NCBI RefSeq assembly: GCF_010122465.1
Contig: NZ_WLZY01000003.1
Location: forward strand, 434,001 to 498,000
Direction of reading: 5' to 3'
DNA: 64,000 bases
Origin: Phytoactinopolyspora mesophila
GTDB taxonomy: Bacteria; Actinomycetota; Actinomycetes; Jiangellales; Jiangellaceae
The first letter of the stretch is position 1. Every line of letters starts with the position of its first letter. The translations under genes were made by a program, and so were the position numbers. This document shows, one piece after another, positions 34,725 through 43,001 of the stretch. The notes under the pieces are model-generated. The model saw nothing but the letters and a program-made list of their open reading frames with translations. It did not search any database and had not been told where the DNA came from.

Positions 34725-35384
34725 ATGGTCAGTTGCAGCAACCGACGCGAGGCTGTGCTTCAGTCGATCGCCGCCACCCTGGCTCGGCTCGTTCCCGACC
34801 CCTACCTGCTGGTTGCCGTGGACGGAGTCGACGGCGCCGGCAAGACCGTCTTCGCGGACGAGCTTGCGCCCTACCTGATAGCCCGCGGTCGGCCCGTCAT
34901 CCGAGCAACCGTCGACCGATTCCACAACCCGAAGCACGTACGCTACCGCCGTGGCCGAGACTCGCCCGAGGGATTTTACCGAGACTCGTACAACTACCCG
35001 CAGCTCAAGGAGTACCTCCTCGACCCGCTCCGCCCAAGCGGGTCTGGCCTGATTCGCCGCGCGGCGTTCGACCATGAACACGACGCGCCGGTGGACGCGC
35101 CGCTCGAATCCATCGAACCCGGAGCGGTGCTAGTCCTCGACGGGATTTTCCTACACCGAAGGGAACTGCTTCGATACTGGGACTTCTCGATCTTCCTCGA
35201 TGTCACCACGGAGGTGTCGGTGGACCGGTGCGCCGCCCGCGACGGCACGTCGCCCGATCCGGAGGCCGCCGCCAACCGCAGATACGTCGAAGGGCAACGG
35301 CTGTACCTGAAAGAATCCATGCCGAAGAAACACGCGTCGATAGTCGTTGAGAACTCGGCTCTCGACGCGCCCCGCATCATCTAG
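34725..35384 (+). CDS. Uridine kinase-like P-loop protein
   Basis: A 219-residue nucleoside-kinase-type protein. The P-loop VDGVDGAGKTVFADEL is at about residues 32-47; TVDRFHNP takes the place of the substrate-loop Asp region, with DSYNYPQL and the later strand AVLVLDGIFLHRREL and FLDV. It fits the actinobacterial uridine kinase-like family used for phosphorylating nucleosides or similar small molecules. It follows MarR by 10 bp. The enzyme's true substrate is not settled by the sequence. Confidence 0.85.
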   Translation: MVSCSNRREAVLQSIAATLARLVPDPYLLVAVDGVDGAGKTVFADELAPYLIARGRPVIRATVDRFHNPKHVRYRRGRDSPEGFYRDSYNYPQLKEYLLDPLRPSGSGLIRRAAFDHEHDAPVDAPLESIEPGAVLVLDGIFLHRRELLRYWDFSIFLDVTTEVSVDRCAARDGTSPDPEAAANRRYVEGQRLYLKESMPKKHASIVVENSALDAPRII

Positions 35385-35424
35385 GCAATCGACGCAGACG
35401 GGCGCCTCTGGGAGGATCGTCGCC

Positions 35425-35913
35425 ATGCCAGTCTCGCCATATATCCGCCGGCTGCGTGCGGCCATCGGCCAGGACCTGATCCTCCTGCCGGCCGTCGCCG
35501 TCCTGCCCCGCGACGAGCACGGCCGCATTCTGCTGGTCAGGCAGTCGGACACCAAGCAGTGGGCCACCATCGGAGGATCAATCGAGATCGACGAAGACCC
35601 CGCGACAACTGCCGTACGGGAAGCCCAAGAAGAGGCGGGTGTGGAGGTGGAGCTGACGCGGCTCGTCACCGCACTCGGCGGTCCCCAGTTCCGGCTGACC
35701 TATCCGAACGGCGACCGCACGTCGTACGTCAGCCTCGTCTACGAAGCGCGCGTCGTTAGCGGCGAGCCGGAACCGGATAACGACGAGACCATAGACGTCG
35801 GCTGGTTCGGCCTAGAGGAACTATCCGACATCGACCTGGGCGACTTCGCCCGCAGCATGTTCTCCGCCCTCGGCCTTCTCGACCCCGCCACCAGTTCTCC
35901 CCGCCCCACCTAA
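35425..35913 (+). CDS. Nudix hydrolase
   Basis: A 162-residue hydrolase of nucleoside diphosphates linked to another group. The full Nudix box is present: GSIEIDEDPATTAVREAQEE followed by AGVEVE, with the REUXEEXGU core that binds Mg2+. The substrate is not defined. ATG 35425 follows GGGAGG. The stop TAA falls within the CTAAATG end of palindromic element A1, so the element supplies the stop codon. Confidence 0.92.
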   Translation: MPVSPYIRRLRAAIGQDLILLPAVAVLPRDEHGRILLVRQSDTKQWATIGGSIEIDEDPATTAVREAQEEAGVEVELTRLVTALGGPQFRLTYPNGDRTSYVSLVYEARVVSGEPEPDNDETIDVGWFGLEELSDIDLGDFARSMFSALGLLDPATSSPRPT

Positions 35914-36001
35914 ATGATCATGTTTGGCGGGTTTTCTCGCGCCTGCCCCTGCCTGCAGGACTGTTGACGCGCAAGGAAGCCTACCGAACATGATCATTTA
36001 G
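35910..36001. repeat. 92-bp palindromic element, copy A1
   Basis: Starts CTAAATGATCATGTT and ends AACATGATCATTTAG; arms pair over about 30 bases with a few mismatches and pairing continues outwards (CCCAC/GTGGG). The loop contains CCTGCAGG, shared with copies A2 and A3. It lies between two rightward genes. Confidence 0.8.
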
Positions 36002-36057
36002 GTGGGCGTGAAAGGGCGGGGCGGGGTCACTAATGTGGTTGAGAGGAGGTTGTTCCA

Positions 36058-36516
36058 ATGGCGCTGAACATCAAGGACCTGAAGATCACCAGCCCGGACA
36101 TCGGCCCGGACGCACGCCTGGACGATCGGCACGCCAAGGACCGCGAGAACACGCCGCCCGTGCTGAGAATCAGCGGCGTGCCGGACGGCACTGCCGAGCT
36201 CGCGCTCGTCTGCCACGATCCGGACGCTCCCCTGCCATGGGGTTTCACCCACTGGACGCTGTATGGCATCCCGGCCGACACCAAAGAGCTCGGCAGCGAC
36301 GCGGACATCCAGTTCCGGCCCGGACCCAACAACTTCGGAGCCGAAGGCTACGGCGGGCCCCGCCCGCCGGCCGGGCACGGCCCGCACCGCTATTACTTCT
36401 GGGTGTATGCCCTGAGCCGTTCCGTCGAGGGGGCGCCGTCCCTGCGTGAGTTCCTGGACGACTATGGCGACGCGATCATCGAGCAGAACCGAGTGGTGGG
36501 GATCTACGAGCGGTAG
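36058..36516 (+). CDS. YbhB/YbcL family (PEBP-like) protein
   Basis: A 152-residue phosphatidylethanolamine-binding-protein fold. The two signature segments are HDPDAPLPWGFTHWTLYGIP and GPRPPAGHGPHRYYFWVYAL, which build the anion-binding pocket. Bacterial members are cytosolic and of uncertain function, possibly kinase or protease modulators. GAGGAGG-type sequence precedes the ATG. It ends just before a hairpin that separates it from the convergent hydrolase. Confidence 0.93.
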   Translation: MALNIKDLKITSPDIGPDARLDDRHAKDRENTPPVLRISGVPDGTAELALVCHDPDAPLPWGFTHWTLYGIPADTKELGSDADIQFRPGPNNFGAEGYGGPRPPAGHGPHRYYFWVYALSRSVEGAPSLREFLDDYGDAIIEQNRVVGIYER

Positions 36517-36528
36517 CCGCCCACTCTC

Positions 36529-36579
36529 ATGATCATGAACACTACGTGACCATATTGGTCATTTAGTGTTCATGATCAT
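36529..36579. terminator. Long hairpin between convergent genes
   Basis: ATGATCATGAACACTA (36529-36544) pairs perfectly with TAGTGTTCATGATCAT (36564-36579), and inside it TGACCA pairs with TGGTCA around TAT. It probably ends transcription from both sides. The TGATCATG arm start is the one used by the 92-bp elements. Confidence 0.7.
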
Positions 36580-37391
36580 CGGGAGGTGAGCCAGCGGTGC
36601 AGGCTGGTCGACAGCGCGACGGGCGCGTCGAGCTGAATGAGGTGTCCCGCGCCCTCGATCAACTCGAGCCGGGCACCGGGAATCAGCTCGGACAGCCGAT
36701 GTGCCCGGTCCACCGGGATCCAGGTGTCCTCGGTCCCCCATGCGACCAGCACTGGCAGATCGACTGACGGATACAGCGGCTCGATCTCATCGGTATAGGC
36801 CTGATCAGCCTGCGCGATCTGCCGGTAGAACGCCGGCTGACCTGCGGTGCCGCGCCAGGGCTGGACCAGCATATCGAGCTCGGCCGCGCCGAGTCCACGG
36901 TGGCTGGCACCCTCGATATACGCCCGGAGAGCGCCGTCGTGAATCACCGGCGGCAACGCCGCGAACACCTCGGCATGGTCCCGGACCAGCCGGAAGAACT
37001 CCGAGCCCCACGGTGCCAGGGCGACGACGTCGACCAGCGCCAGCGACGAGTATCGCGCTCCGTGCAACAGGTGTGCCCGCAGTGAGACCGCACCGCCATA
37101 GTCGTGGGCCACCACGTGCGGCTCATCGAGGTTCCAGTGAACAAGCAGGTCGGCCAGCAACTCCCCCTGAATATCAAGCGAGACCCGATGCTCGGCATCC
37201 TTCGACGACTGCCCATACCCGGGCATGTCCCACAGATACACGCGGAATTCTCCGGCCAGCGCCTCGGCGAACGGCGCCCATAGCGCCGACGACCACGGCG
37301 TCCCATGACAGAAAACGACGGGCGGGCCGTCCCCGGCGCTTCCCCAGCGCACCCGCCGGCCGTTCCAGCTGAATTCCTCGCTCAGATCCAC
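36576..37391 (-). CDS. Alpha/beta hydrolase with Asp nucleophile
   Basis: A 271-residue cytosolic hydrolase. The oxyanion segment is FCHGTPWSS, the nucleophile elbow is VAHDYGGAVSL with Asp where esterases have Ser, and the catalytic His is in GAGHLIQLD. Asp in this place with HGTP and WGTEDTW resembles haloalkane dehalogenases and epoxide hydrolases, so ester hydrolysis is unlikely. The GTG at 37391 starts the homologous part; longer frames to 37574 run into the divergent oxidase gene and are not family-like. Start uncertain. Confidence 0.85.
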   Translation of the reverse strand: MDLSEEFSWNGRRVRWGSAGDGPPVVFCHGTPWSSALWAPFAEALAGEFRVYLWDMPGYGQSSKDAEHRVSLDIQGELLADLLVHWNLDEPHVVAHDYGGAVSLRAHLLHGARYSSLALVDVVALAPWGSEFFRLVRDHAEVFAALPPVIHDGALRAYIEGASHRGLGAAELDMLVQPWRGTAGQPAFYRQIAQADQAYTDEIEPLYPSVDLPVLVAWGTEDTWIPVDRAHRLSELIPGARLELIEGAGHLIQLDAPVALSTSLHRWLTSR

Positions 37392-37436
37392 CCGCCGAGA
37401 ATATGCGACGCCGCCGACACCCTTTAGGGTCGGCAC

Positions 37437-38570
37437 ATGCCCCCTGAACAGGCAGAGAACACCATTTATGACGTGGCGGTCGTCGGCGCCGGACTGATGG
37501 GGGCGTGTACAGCATGGGCGCTCGCGCGGCGCGGCCTGCGTGCAGTGGTCCTTGAACAGTTCCAGCCCGGGCATCCATCCGGCTCGTCACACGGCAGCTC
37601 GCGGATCTTCCGCCGGGTGTATCCGGATCCGTTCTATGTGGAGCTCACCGCACGAGCGTCGGACAGCTGGCAACGTCTGGAAGACGACACCGGCGTCACG
37701 CTCCGCACGTTCACCGGTGCCGTCGACCACGGGGCAGGCCGGGAGCCGCGGCGGCTTGCCTCCCTGCTCAGCGACCAATCAGTTCCGCATCAGTTGCTCA
37801 GCGCTGCCGAAGCTCAAGAACGCTGGCCGCACATGGCCTTCGACACCGACGTCCTTTACCACCCGGATGCGGGCGTCTTGGACGCGGACCTGGCCGTGCG
37901 ATCCGCACTTGCCAGAGCCCGGGCGGACGGGGCCGACGTCTACCTGGACACCAGGGTCACCGAGGTCGCCCCGGGTCACTACGGCGTGCTGGTGCGGGCA
38001 GCCAACGCCACCGGCGAGATGTCCTTCAACGTCCGGCACGTGGTTCTGGCCGCCGGCGCATGGAACCAGCGCCTGATGCCGAACTTGTTGGGTCCGGCCG
38101 CTCCACGACTGAGCGTCACCCAGCAGCAAGTCGTGCATTTCCCACAGCGCGAACCCGTCGAAGACTGGCCGGTCATGGTTCACCAGGACGAGTTCTTCGT
38201 CTTCGGCATGCCCGCCGGCGCGGCGGCGCCTGGGGCGATCAAGCTCGGTGAGCACGACCGAGGAACAGCGACGACGGCAGAGAGCCGAGACGGATTCGTG
38301 GATCCGCGGTGCATCGACCGGCTCGTCAATTACGTGGAGCGGTTTCTCCCGTCGCTGGTTCCTGAACCTTTCCAGGCGTTGTCCTGTCTATACACCTCGA
38401 CGCCGACGGAAGACTTCGTCATCGACGCCGACGGACCAATCATCGTGTGCTCGCCGTGTTCCGGTCACGGGGCCAAGTTCGCCGCGTACACGGGAGAACT
38501 GGTCGCCGAGATCGCGACGGGAACCGGCAACCCGCCGGAGCGGTTCACGCTGCGCCGCCATTCGCGCTGA
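37437..38570 (+). CDS. Sarcosine oxidase / N-methyltryptophan oxidase-like flavoprotein
   Basis: A 377-residue FAD amine oxidase of the monomeric sarcosine oxidase family (DAO fold). The dinucleotide motif is VAVVGAGLMGACTAWAL, with SSHGSSRIFRRVY after it. SCLYTSTPTEDFVID carries the cysteine that in monomeric sarcosine oxidase binds FAD covalently, and CSGHGAKFA closes the site. It oxidises N-methyl amino acids or similar amines, making hydrogen peroxide and formaldehyde or an imine product. Divergent from the hydrolase; no regulator adjoins. Confidence 0.9.
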   Translation: MPPEQAENTIYDVAVVGAGLMGACTAWALARRGLRAVVLEQFQPGHPSGSSHGSSRIFRRVYPDPFYVELTARASDSWQRLEDDTGVTLRTFTGAVDHGAGREPRRLASLLSDQSVPHQLLSAAEAQERWPHMAFDTDVLYHPDAGVLDADLAVRSALARARADGADVYLDTRVTEVAPGHYGVLVRAANATGEMSFNVRHVVLAAGAWNQRLMPNLLGPAAPRLSVTQQQVVHFPQREPVEDWPVMVHQDEFFVFGMPAGAAAPGAIKLGEHDRGTATTAESRDGFVDPRCIDRLVNYVERFLPSLVPEPFQALSCLYTSTPTEDFVIDADGPIIVCSPCSGHGAKFAAYTGELVAEIATGTGNPPERFTLRRHSR

Positions 38571-38593
38571 GTTCCCGACCCCCCGGCGGAGCA

Positions 38594-38908
38594 CTAGTGC
38601 TGGCCGGCCTGACGAGGCGGGATGTCCAGTGCTTTGGCCGACTCCTGGTACATCCGCACGAATTCTTGCCGGATCTCCGGGCGTTCGGTGAGTGGCCGGC
38701 TCCACGGCACCCGTACGGTCCGCTCCGCACCGTCCACCACAACCCGGAAGTCCACTCCGGTTCCGTCCAGGTGAACGACCGTCGCCTCCGATGCCTCCGG
38801 GACACCCCCGAGGGCACGCACGATCAGCAGGGAATCGTCGTCGTGTTCGTCGCTCATATGCTCAGCAACGGCCGTAATCACGTCCGGTGCAAAAGGGTTG
38901 TCGCTCAT
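38594..38908 (-). CDS. DUF2470 domain protein
   Basis: A 104-residue protein made up of one DUF2470 domain: VITAVAEHMSDEHDDDSLLIVRALGG and FRVVVDGAERTVRVPWSRPL. This domain forms the C-terminal part of HugZ-type heme-utilisation proteins and pyridoxamine-oxidase-like proteins; alone, its function is unknown. The ATG giving MSDNPFAPDV is preferred; an upstream ATG at 38932 overlaps the divergent gene's start. It sits back-to-back with a methyltransferase gene with 17 bp between starts. Confidence 0.88.
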   Translation of the reverse strand: MSDNPFAPDVITAVAEHMSDEHDDDSLLIVRALGGVPEASEATVVHLDGTGVDFRVVVDGAERTVRVPWSRPLTERPEIRQEFVRMYQESAKALDIPPRQAGQH

Positions 38909-38925
38909 CACGCCAGAATAGCTAC

Positions 38926-40410
38926 GTGACATATACCCAGCCGACGCTGACCGACGACGACACCGCCCGGCTACGCGATGCCCTGAGCGCCGCGGACTAC
39001 CGCGTCGACCCAGTCCACGAACTGCTGGGCGACCGCGCCGCCGCCGCGCTACATCGCAATCACACGATTCCTGGGCGAATGGCGGTGACCGGCAGCACGC
39101 CGCTCGAGGTCATGACCAAACTCTGGAGACTTCAGGCACCGGTGCCACTCAGCGCCGCCCGCAACGCGCTGCCACTCGACGCGCTACTCGACGGAGGCAT
39201 CGTCGCCGCCGACGGTGACGAGGTCCGCGCGCTGGTCGACATCCGCCCCTATGCCGACGACACCGGCGACTGGTGGGTCGCGGCCGACCTCACGCCTGAG
39301 CTCGACGGTCGCACATCGCCGATCTCCGCCGACCACGTGCTCGGTCTCAACGCGGCATCGAGCACGCTGGCTCGAGTTACCGTGCGGCGTCCAGTGGGCC
39401 GGTCGCTGGATCTCGGCACCGGATGCGGGGTGCAGTCACTGCATCTGAGCCGGCACAGCGACTCCGTCATCGCCACCGACGTCAATCCCCGGGCGCTGCG
39501 GATGGCGGCGCTGACCACCGGACTGAACGGCGTCAGCGCGGATCTTCGCCAGGGCAGCTTGTTCGAGCCGGTCGCGCAGGAACGTTTCGATCTGATCGCC
39601 ACCAATCCGCCCTTCGTCGTGTCACCCGGAGGCCGGCACGTGTACCGCGACAGCGGCCTGGCCGGCGACGACGTGGTCAGGCAGGTTGTCGTCGACGGCG
39701 CGGCCCGGCTGGCCGAGGGCGGGATCCTGCAGTCTCTCGGAAACTGGATGCATGTGCGTGGCCAGGACTGGCGCGAGCGTGTCGGCACCTGGGTGGCCGG
39801 GACCGGCTGCGACGCCTGGGTGGTTCAGCGCGAGGTGCAAGATCCAGCGGAGTACGTCGAATTGTGGTTGCGCGACTCCGGCGAGACCGGCGAAGCCACG
39901 TACGCCGAGCGCTATCGCGAATGGCTGTCCTGGTTCGACGCGAACGATGTGGAAGGCATCGGGTTCGGCTGGATCAACCTACGTGCCTCCGGAGCCGAGG
40001 ACGCGACCGTACGGATCGAAGATTGGCCGCATGCCGTGCAACAGCCTCTCGGCGCCGCCGTCGCCGATTGGTTCGGCCGGGCAGAACTCCTGCGAGCCGA
40101 CGACCAGACGCTGCTGAGCAGCCACGTGGCGGTCGCCGACGACATCGTCCTGGAGCAAGTCGGTCAGCCTGGCGCCACTGACCCTGAGCACCTGGTGCTC
40201 AGGCAGCACGGGGGAATGATGCGCGCCATCCAGGTGGGCACCGCCGATGCCGGATTCGTGGGAGCGTGTGACGGGACGCTGCCCGTGGGTGCGATCATCG
40301 ACGCGGTGGCGCAAGTACTAGAGGTGGACCCCGGGCTACTGCGGCAGGAACTAGTCCCACAGGCCCGGTCGCTCATCATGGACGGATTCCTGGTCCCCGC
40401 TGTTCGATGA
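38926..40410 (+). CDS. N5-glutamine-type methyltransferase (HemK/RsmC-like)
   Basis: A 494-residue methyltransferase: an N-terminal domain of about 150 residues, then a SAM-binding core with LDLGTGCGVQSLHL (motif I), VIATDVNPRALRMAALTTGLN and the catalytic NPPFVVSPGG. NPPF marks enzymes that methylate amide or exocyclic amino nitrogens (rRNA guanine, protein glutamine). The C-terminal 180 residues are specific to actinobacterial homologues. GTG 38926 is used because the DUF2470 gene starts 17 bp to the left. The next 236 bp hold a riboswitch. Confidence 0.88.
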   Translation: MTYTQPTLTDDDTARLRDALSAADYRVDPVHELLGDRAAAALHRNHTIPGRMAVTGSTPLEVMTKLWRLQAPVPLSAARNALPLDALLDGGIVAADGDEVRALVDIRPYADDTGDWWVAADLTPELDGRTSPISADHVLGLNAASSTLARVTVRRPVGRSLDLGTGCGVQSLHLSRHSDSVIATDVNPRALRMAALTTGLNGVSADLRQGSLFEPVAQERFDLIATNPPFVVSPGGRHVYRDSGLAGDDVVRQVVVDGAARLAEGGILQSLGNWMHVRGQDWRERVGTWVAGTGCDAWVVQREVQDPAEYVELWLRDSGETGEATYAERYREWLSWFDANDVEGIGFGWINLRASGAEDATVRIEDWPHAVQQPLGAAVADWFGRAELLRADDQTLLSSHVAVADDIVLEQVGQPGATDPEHLVLRQHGGMMRAIQVGTADAGFVGACDGTLPVGAIIDAVAQVLEVDPGLLRQELVPQARSLIMDGFLVPAVR

Positions 40411-40500
40411 CCGGTCGGTCACCGACAATTCTCGCTATATGAGACGAAATCGCCCGCGTGATAGACAATCCGGCCGGTATGCCTTTACGTTCTAGATCAA

Positions 40501-40602
40501 GGTCATGAGTGCCAGCGTCAAGCCCCGGCTTGCTGGCCGGCAACCCTCCATACCGCGGTGGGGTGCCCCGGGTGAAGACCTGGCCGCCTCGATCCTGAGG
40601 CG
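40501..40602 (+). promoter_or_regulatory. SAM-IV riboswitch
   Basis: P1 pairs GGTC (40501) with GACC (40577-40580). P2 pairs GCCAGC (40511-40516) with GCTGGC (40532-40537), its loop CCCCGG able to pair with CCGGG near 40568. P3 pairs GGCAACCC with GGGGTGCC. P1 closes directly after P3 with no P4 hairpin between, and a 3' hairpin CGCCTC/GAGGCG (40585-40602) follows: the SAM-IV layout rather than SAM-I. Downstream, CCGGGTC (40623-40629) pairs with GACCCGG (40633-40639), covering the first bases of the GGAGG ribosome site, so SAM probably blocks translation of the aminotransferase. Confidence 0.9.
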
Positions 40603-40646
40603 TCAAGCGCGGGCCCGCGGCGCCGGGTCCTTGACCCGGAGGTGCT

Positions 40647-42002
40647 GTGACCATGACTCTCACCGAGGATCCAGCCTGTCCCGTACCGGCGACGCCGGAG
40701 CCTCTCTCGGCGACGACGCCCAGCTCACCGCTGCTGGAGGTGGTCGGCGGCGACCTGCAGGTGCCGCTGGTCAATGGCGAGGCACGACGCTACGTGAACC
40801 TGGACTACGCGGCCAGTGCCCCAAGCCTGCGGGCCGTCGCGGATCACGTGACGGAGATCCTGCCTTACTACGCGAGCATTCACCGCGGCGCCGGTTACGC
40901 CTCCCAGGTCTCGACCCGGCTCTACGAAGCGGCTCGTGGCACCGTCGCCCGGTTCGCGGGCGCCCGCGACGACGACGTGGTGATCTTCACCCGCAACACC
41001 ACTGACTCGCTAGGCGTGCTGGCGGGCTGCCTGCCGGACAATGGCGACGTCGTCGTTCTGGACATCGAGCATCACGCCAACCTGCTGCCCTGGCCACCCG
41101 GGCGGACCCGGATCGTTCCCGCGGCCTCAACCCTGGCGACAACTCTTGATCGACTAAGTGCCGAGTTGGCCAGTAAGCCCGCCGCGCTGCTGGCGGTCAC
41201 CGGAGCGTCGAACGTGACGGGCGAGCAACTGCCGCTCGGCCGGTTGGCTCACCTCGCCCACCGGCACGGTGCACGGATCTGTGTAGACGGTGCCCAACTC
41301 GCACCGCATCGCAGGATCGACATGATCGCCTCCGGCGTCGACTACCTCGCGTTCTCCGGGCACAAGATCTACGCCCCTTGGGGTGCAGGAGTGCTGATCG
41401 GCGCGCGCGACTGGCTGGATGCCGGTGATCCTTACCTGGCCGGCGGCGGGGCAGCGCGAGACGTGGGGTCGTCGAGCACCGTCTGGCATCAGGCACCGGC
41501 AAGGCATGAGGGCGGCTCGCCGAACGTCATCGGCGCAGTCGCCCTGGCCAAGGCATGTGCGGTGATCTCCGCATTGCCCGAAGGCGCGCTGGAGTCGCAC
41601 GAGATGGTCCTGCGCACACGTTTGGTGGACGGGCTGGCCGGTCTACCCGGCGTTCAGGTGCATCGCATCTGGCCGGACAGCGCTTCAGCTATCGGAATCG
41701 CGTGCTTCACGGTGGCCGGACATCCGCCCGATTTGGTTGCGGCCTACCTGTCGGCCGAGCACGGCATCGGGTTGCGGCACGGCAAGTTCTGCGCTCACCC
41801 GCTGGTGGACCGGCTCGGGCACCCGTCGGGAGCGTTGCGGGCCAGCTTCGGGGCCGGCTCAGTCGGATCGGATGTCGAGCGGCTGCTGGCCGCTGTCGAG
41901 CAGCTTGTGCGCTACGGCCCTCAGTGGACGTACGGCGAAGTCGACGGTCGCTGCGCCCCCGTGCCCGATCCCCGTCCCAGTCCGGTGATCATGAACACGT
42001 AG
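40647..42002 (+). CDS. Class V aminotransferase / cysteine desulfurase-like enzyme
   Basis: A 451-residue PLP enzyme of fold type I, class V. NLDYAASAPSLRAV starts the core, the histidines of the PLP site are in LDIEHHANLLPW, the Asp in CVDGAQLAPHR, and the Schiff-base lysine in FSGHKIYAPWGAG. HHAN and GHK are shared with cysteine desulfurases (SufS/CsdA) and isopenicillin epimerase; the mobile-loop Cys of a true desulfurase is not clear. SAM-IV control ties it to sulfur or methionine metabolism. Start GTG 40647 or ATG 40653. Its last codons coincide with a TGATCATGAACAC half-palindrome. Confidence 0.9.
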   Translation: MTMTLTEDPACPVPATPEPLSATTPSSPLLEVVGGDLQVPLVNGEARRYVNLDYAASAPSLRAVADHVTEILPYYASIHRGAGYASQVSTRLYEAARGTVARFAGARDDDVVIFTRNTTDSLGVLAGCLPDNGDVVVLDIEHHANLLPWPPGRTRIVPAASTLATTLDRLSAELASKPAALLAVTGASNVTGEQLPLGRLAHLAHRHGARICVDGAQLAPHRRIDMIASGVDYLAFSGHKIYAPWGAGVLIGARDWLDAGDPYLAGGGAARDVGSSSTVWHQAPARHEGGSPNVIGAVALAKACAVISALPEGALESHEMVLRTRLVDGLAGLPGVQVHRIWPDSASAIGIACFTVAGHPPDLVAAYLSAEHGIGLRHGKFCAHPLVDRLGHPSGALRASFGAGSVGSDVERLLAAVEQLVRYGPQWTYGEVDGRCAPVPDPRPSPVIMNT

Positions 42003-42030
42003 CCCCGCGATGAGCATTCGCCATCACCGG
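41982..42030. terminator. Weak hairpin between convergent genes
   Basis: CCGGTGAT (41982-41989) pairs with ATCACCGG (42023-42030), overlapping the ends of both convergent genes. The left arm continues TGATCATGAACAC, identical to the arm of the 36529 hairpin for 13 bases, but the right side no longer matches. It may be a decayed copy. Confidence 0.4.
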
Positions 42031-42983
42031 GCGAAGGAGCGCCGGTAGGCCGAGGGCGAAGTACGCATGGCACGACCGAAATGATGCCGGTAGGTAACGG
42101 CGGTGTCGAAGCCCACTTTCGCGGCGATCTGCTCGACGGACATGTCAGTACTCTCCAGCAGCGGCAGACTGGCCTGGAGCCGCTGGGTGATCAGCCAGCG
42201 GATCGGACTGGTCCCGGTGGCTTTGGTGAAGTGCCGCAGATACGTACGCGGGGATACGTTCGCCTGCTTGGCGAGCGTCTCGACCGTGATCCGCTGCCCA
42301 AGGCGCTCAACGGCCCAGGCCATACTCGCCGCAATCCGTCCGCTGTATGGATCGTCACCCACCGGGGACTCGATGTACTGCGCTTGGCCGCCGTCGCGGT
42401 GAGGCGCGACGACGAGCCTCCTGGCCACAAGGTTGGCCACCGCGGCGCCGTGGTCTTGCCGGACCAGGTGGATGCCGAGGTCCAGCCCTGCAGCACTTCC
42501 CGCACTGGTGAAGATGTCGCCGTCCTCCACGTAAAGCGGCGTGGGATCGACCTCCACCCGCGGATAGCGGCGACGGAGGAGGTCTGCGTGGAGCCAGTGT
42601 GTGGTGGCCCGGCGACCGTCGAGCAGGCCGGCTGATGCCAGGGCAAACGCGCCCGTGCAGATGGAGACGATCCGCGCCCCCTTCGCGTGGGCCCGCCGCA
42701 ATGCCGCCGCAAGCTCGGGCGTGGCCTCGGCGTGGACGTCCGACACACTCGGAATGACGAGAGTCTGGGCTGCCTCCAGCGTCGCCAGCGTATGCGGCGT
42801 CTGCAGTGTGGCACCACCCACCATACTCACCTGCCCCGCCCCTTCAGCGCAGATAGTGAGCCGGTACGACGGTGCGTCGGGCCATTTGACACCGAAGATC
42901 TCCGTGACGATGCCCAACTCGAACGCGGACATGCCCTCGTAGGCCAGCACCGCGACGTGGTGATCAGGGGATACTAGGACCAT
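42024..42983 (-). CDS. GlxA-type transcriptional regulator (DJ-1/PfpI plus AraC)
   Basis: A 319-residue regulator. Residues about 8-170 form a DJ-1/PfpI-like domain (AVLAYEGMSAFELGIVTEIFG, VSICTGAFALASAGLLDG with the nucleophile-elbow Cys). Residues about 215-315 form an AraC/XylS DNA-binding domain with two helix-turn-helices (VETLAKQANVSPRTYLRHFTKATG, MSVEQIAAKVGFDTAVTYRHHF). This GlxA/FtrA group activates catabolic or efflux genes. It is divergent from an MFS transporter, a likely target. Confidence 0.93.
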   Translation of the reverse strand: MVLVSPDHHVAVLAYEGMSAFELGIVTEIFGVKWPDAPSYRLTICAEGAGQVSMVGGATLQTPHTLATLEAAQTLVIPSVSDVHAEATPELAAALRRAHAKGARIVSICTGAFALASAGLLDGRRATTHWLHADLLRRRYPRVEVDPTPLYVEDGDIFTSAGSAAGLDLGIHLVRQDHGAAVANLVARRLVVAPHRDGGQAQYIESPVGDDPYSGRIAASMAWAVERLGQRITVETLAKQANVSPRTYLRHFTKATGTSPIRWLITQRLQASLPLLESTDMSVEQIAAKVGFDTAVTYRHHFGRAMRTSPSAYRRSFAR

Positions 42984-43001
42984 GGCGTAATCTTATCGAA
43001 C

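Noticed and set aside
40501-40602. SAM-I riboswitch
   Set aside because: No P4 hairpin between P3 and P1, and an extra 3' hairpin is present, which fits SAM-IV.
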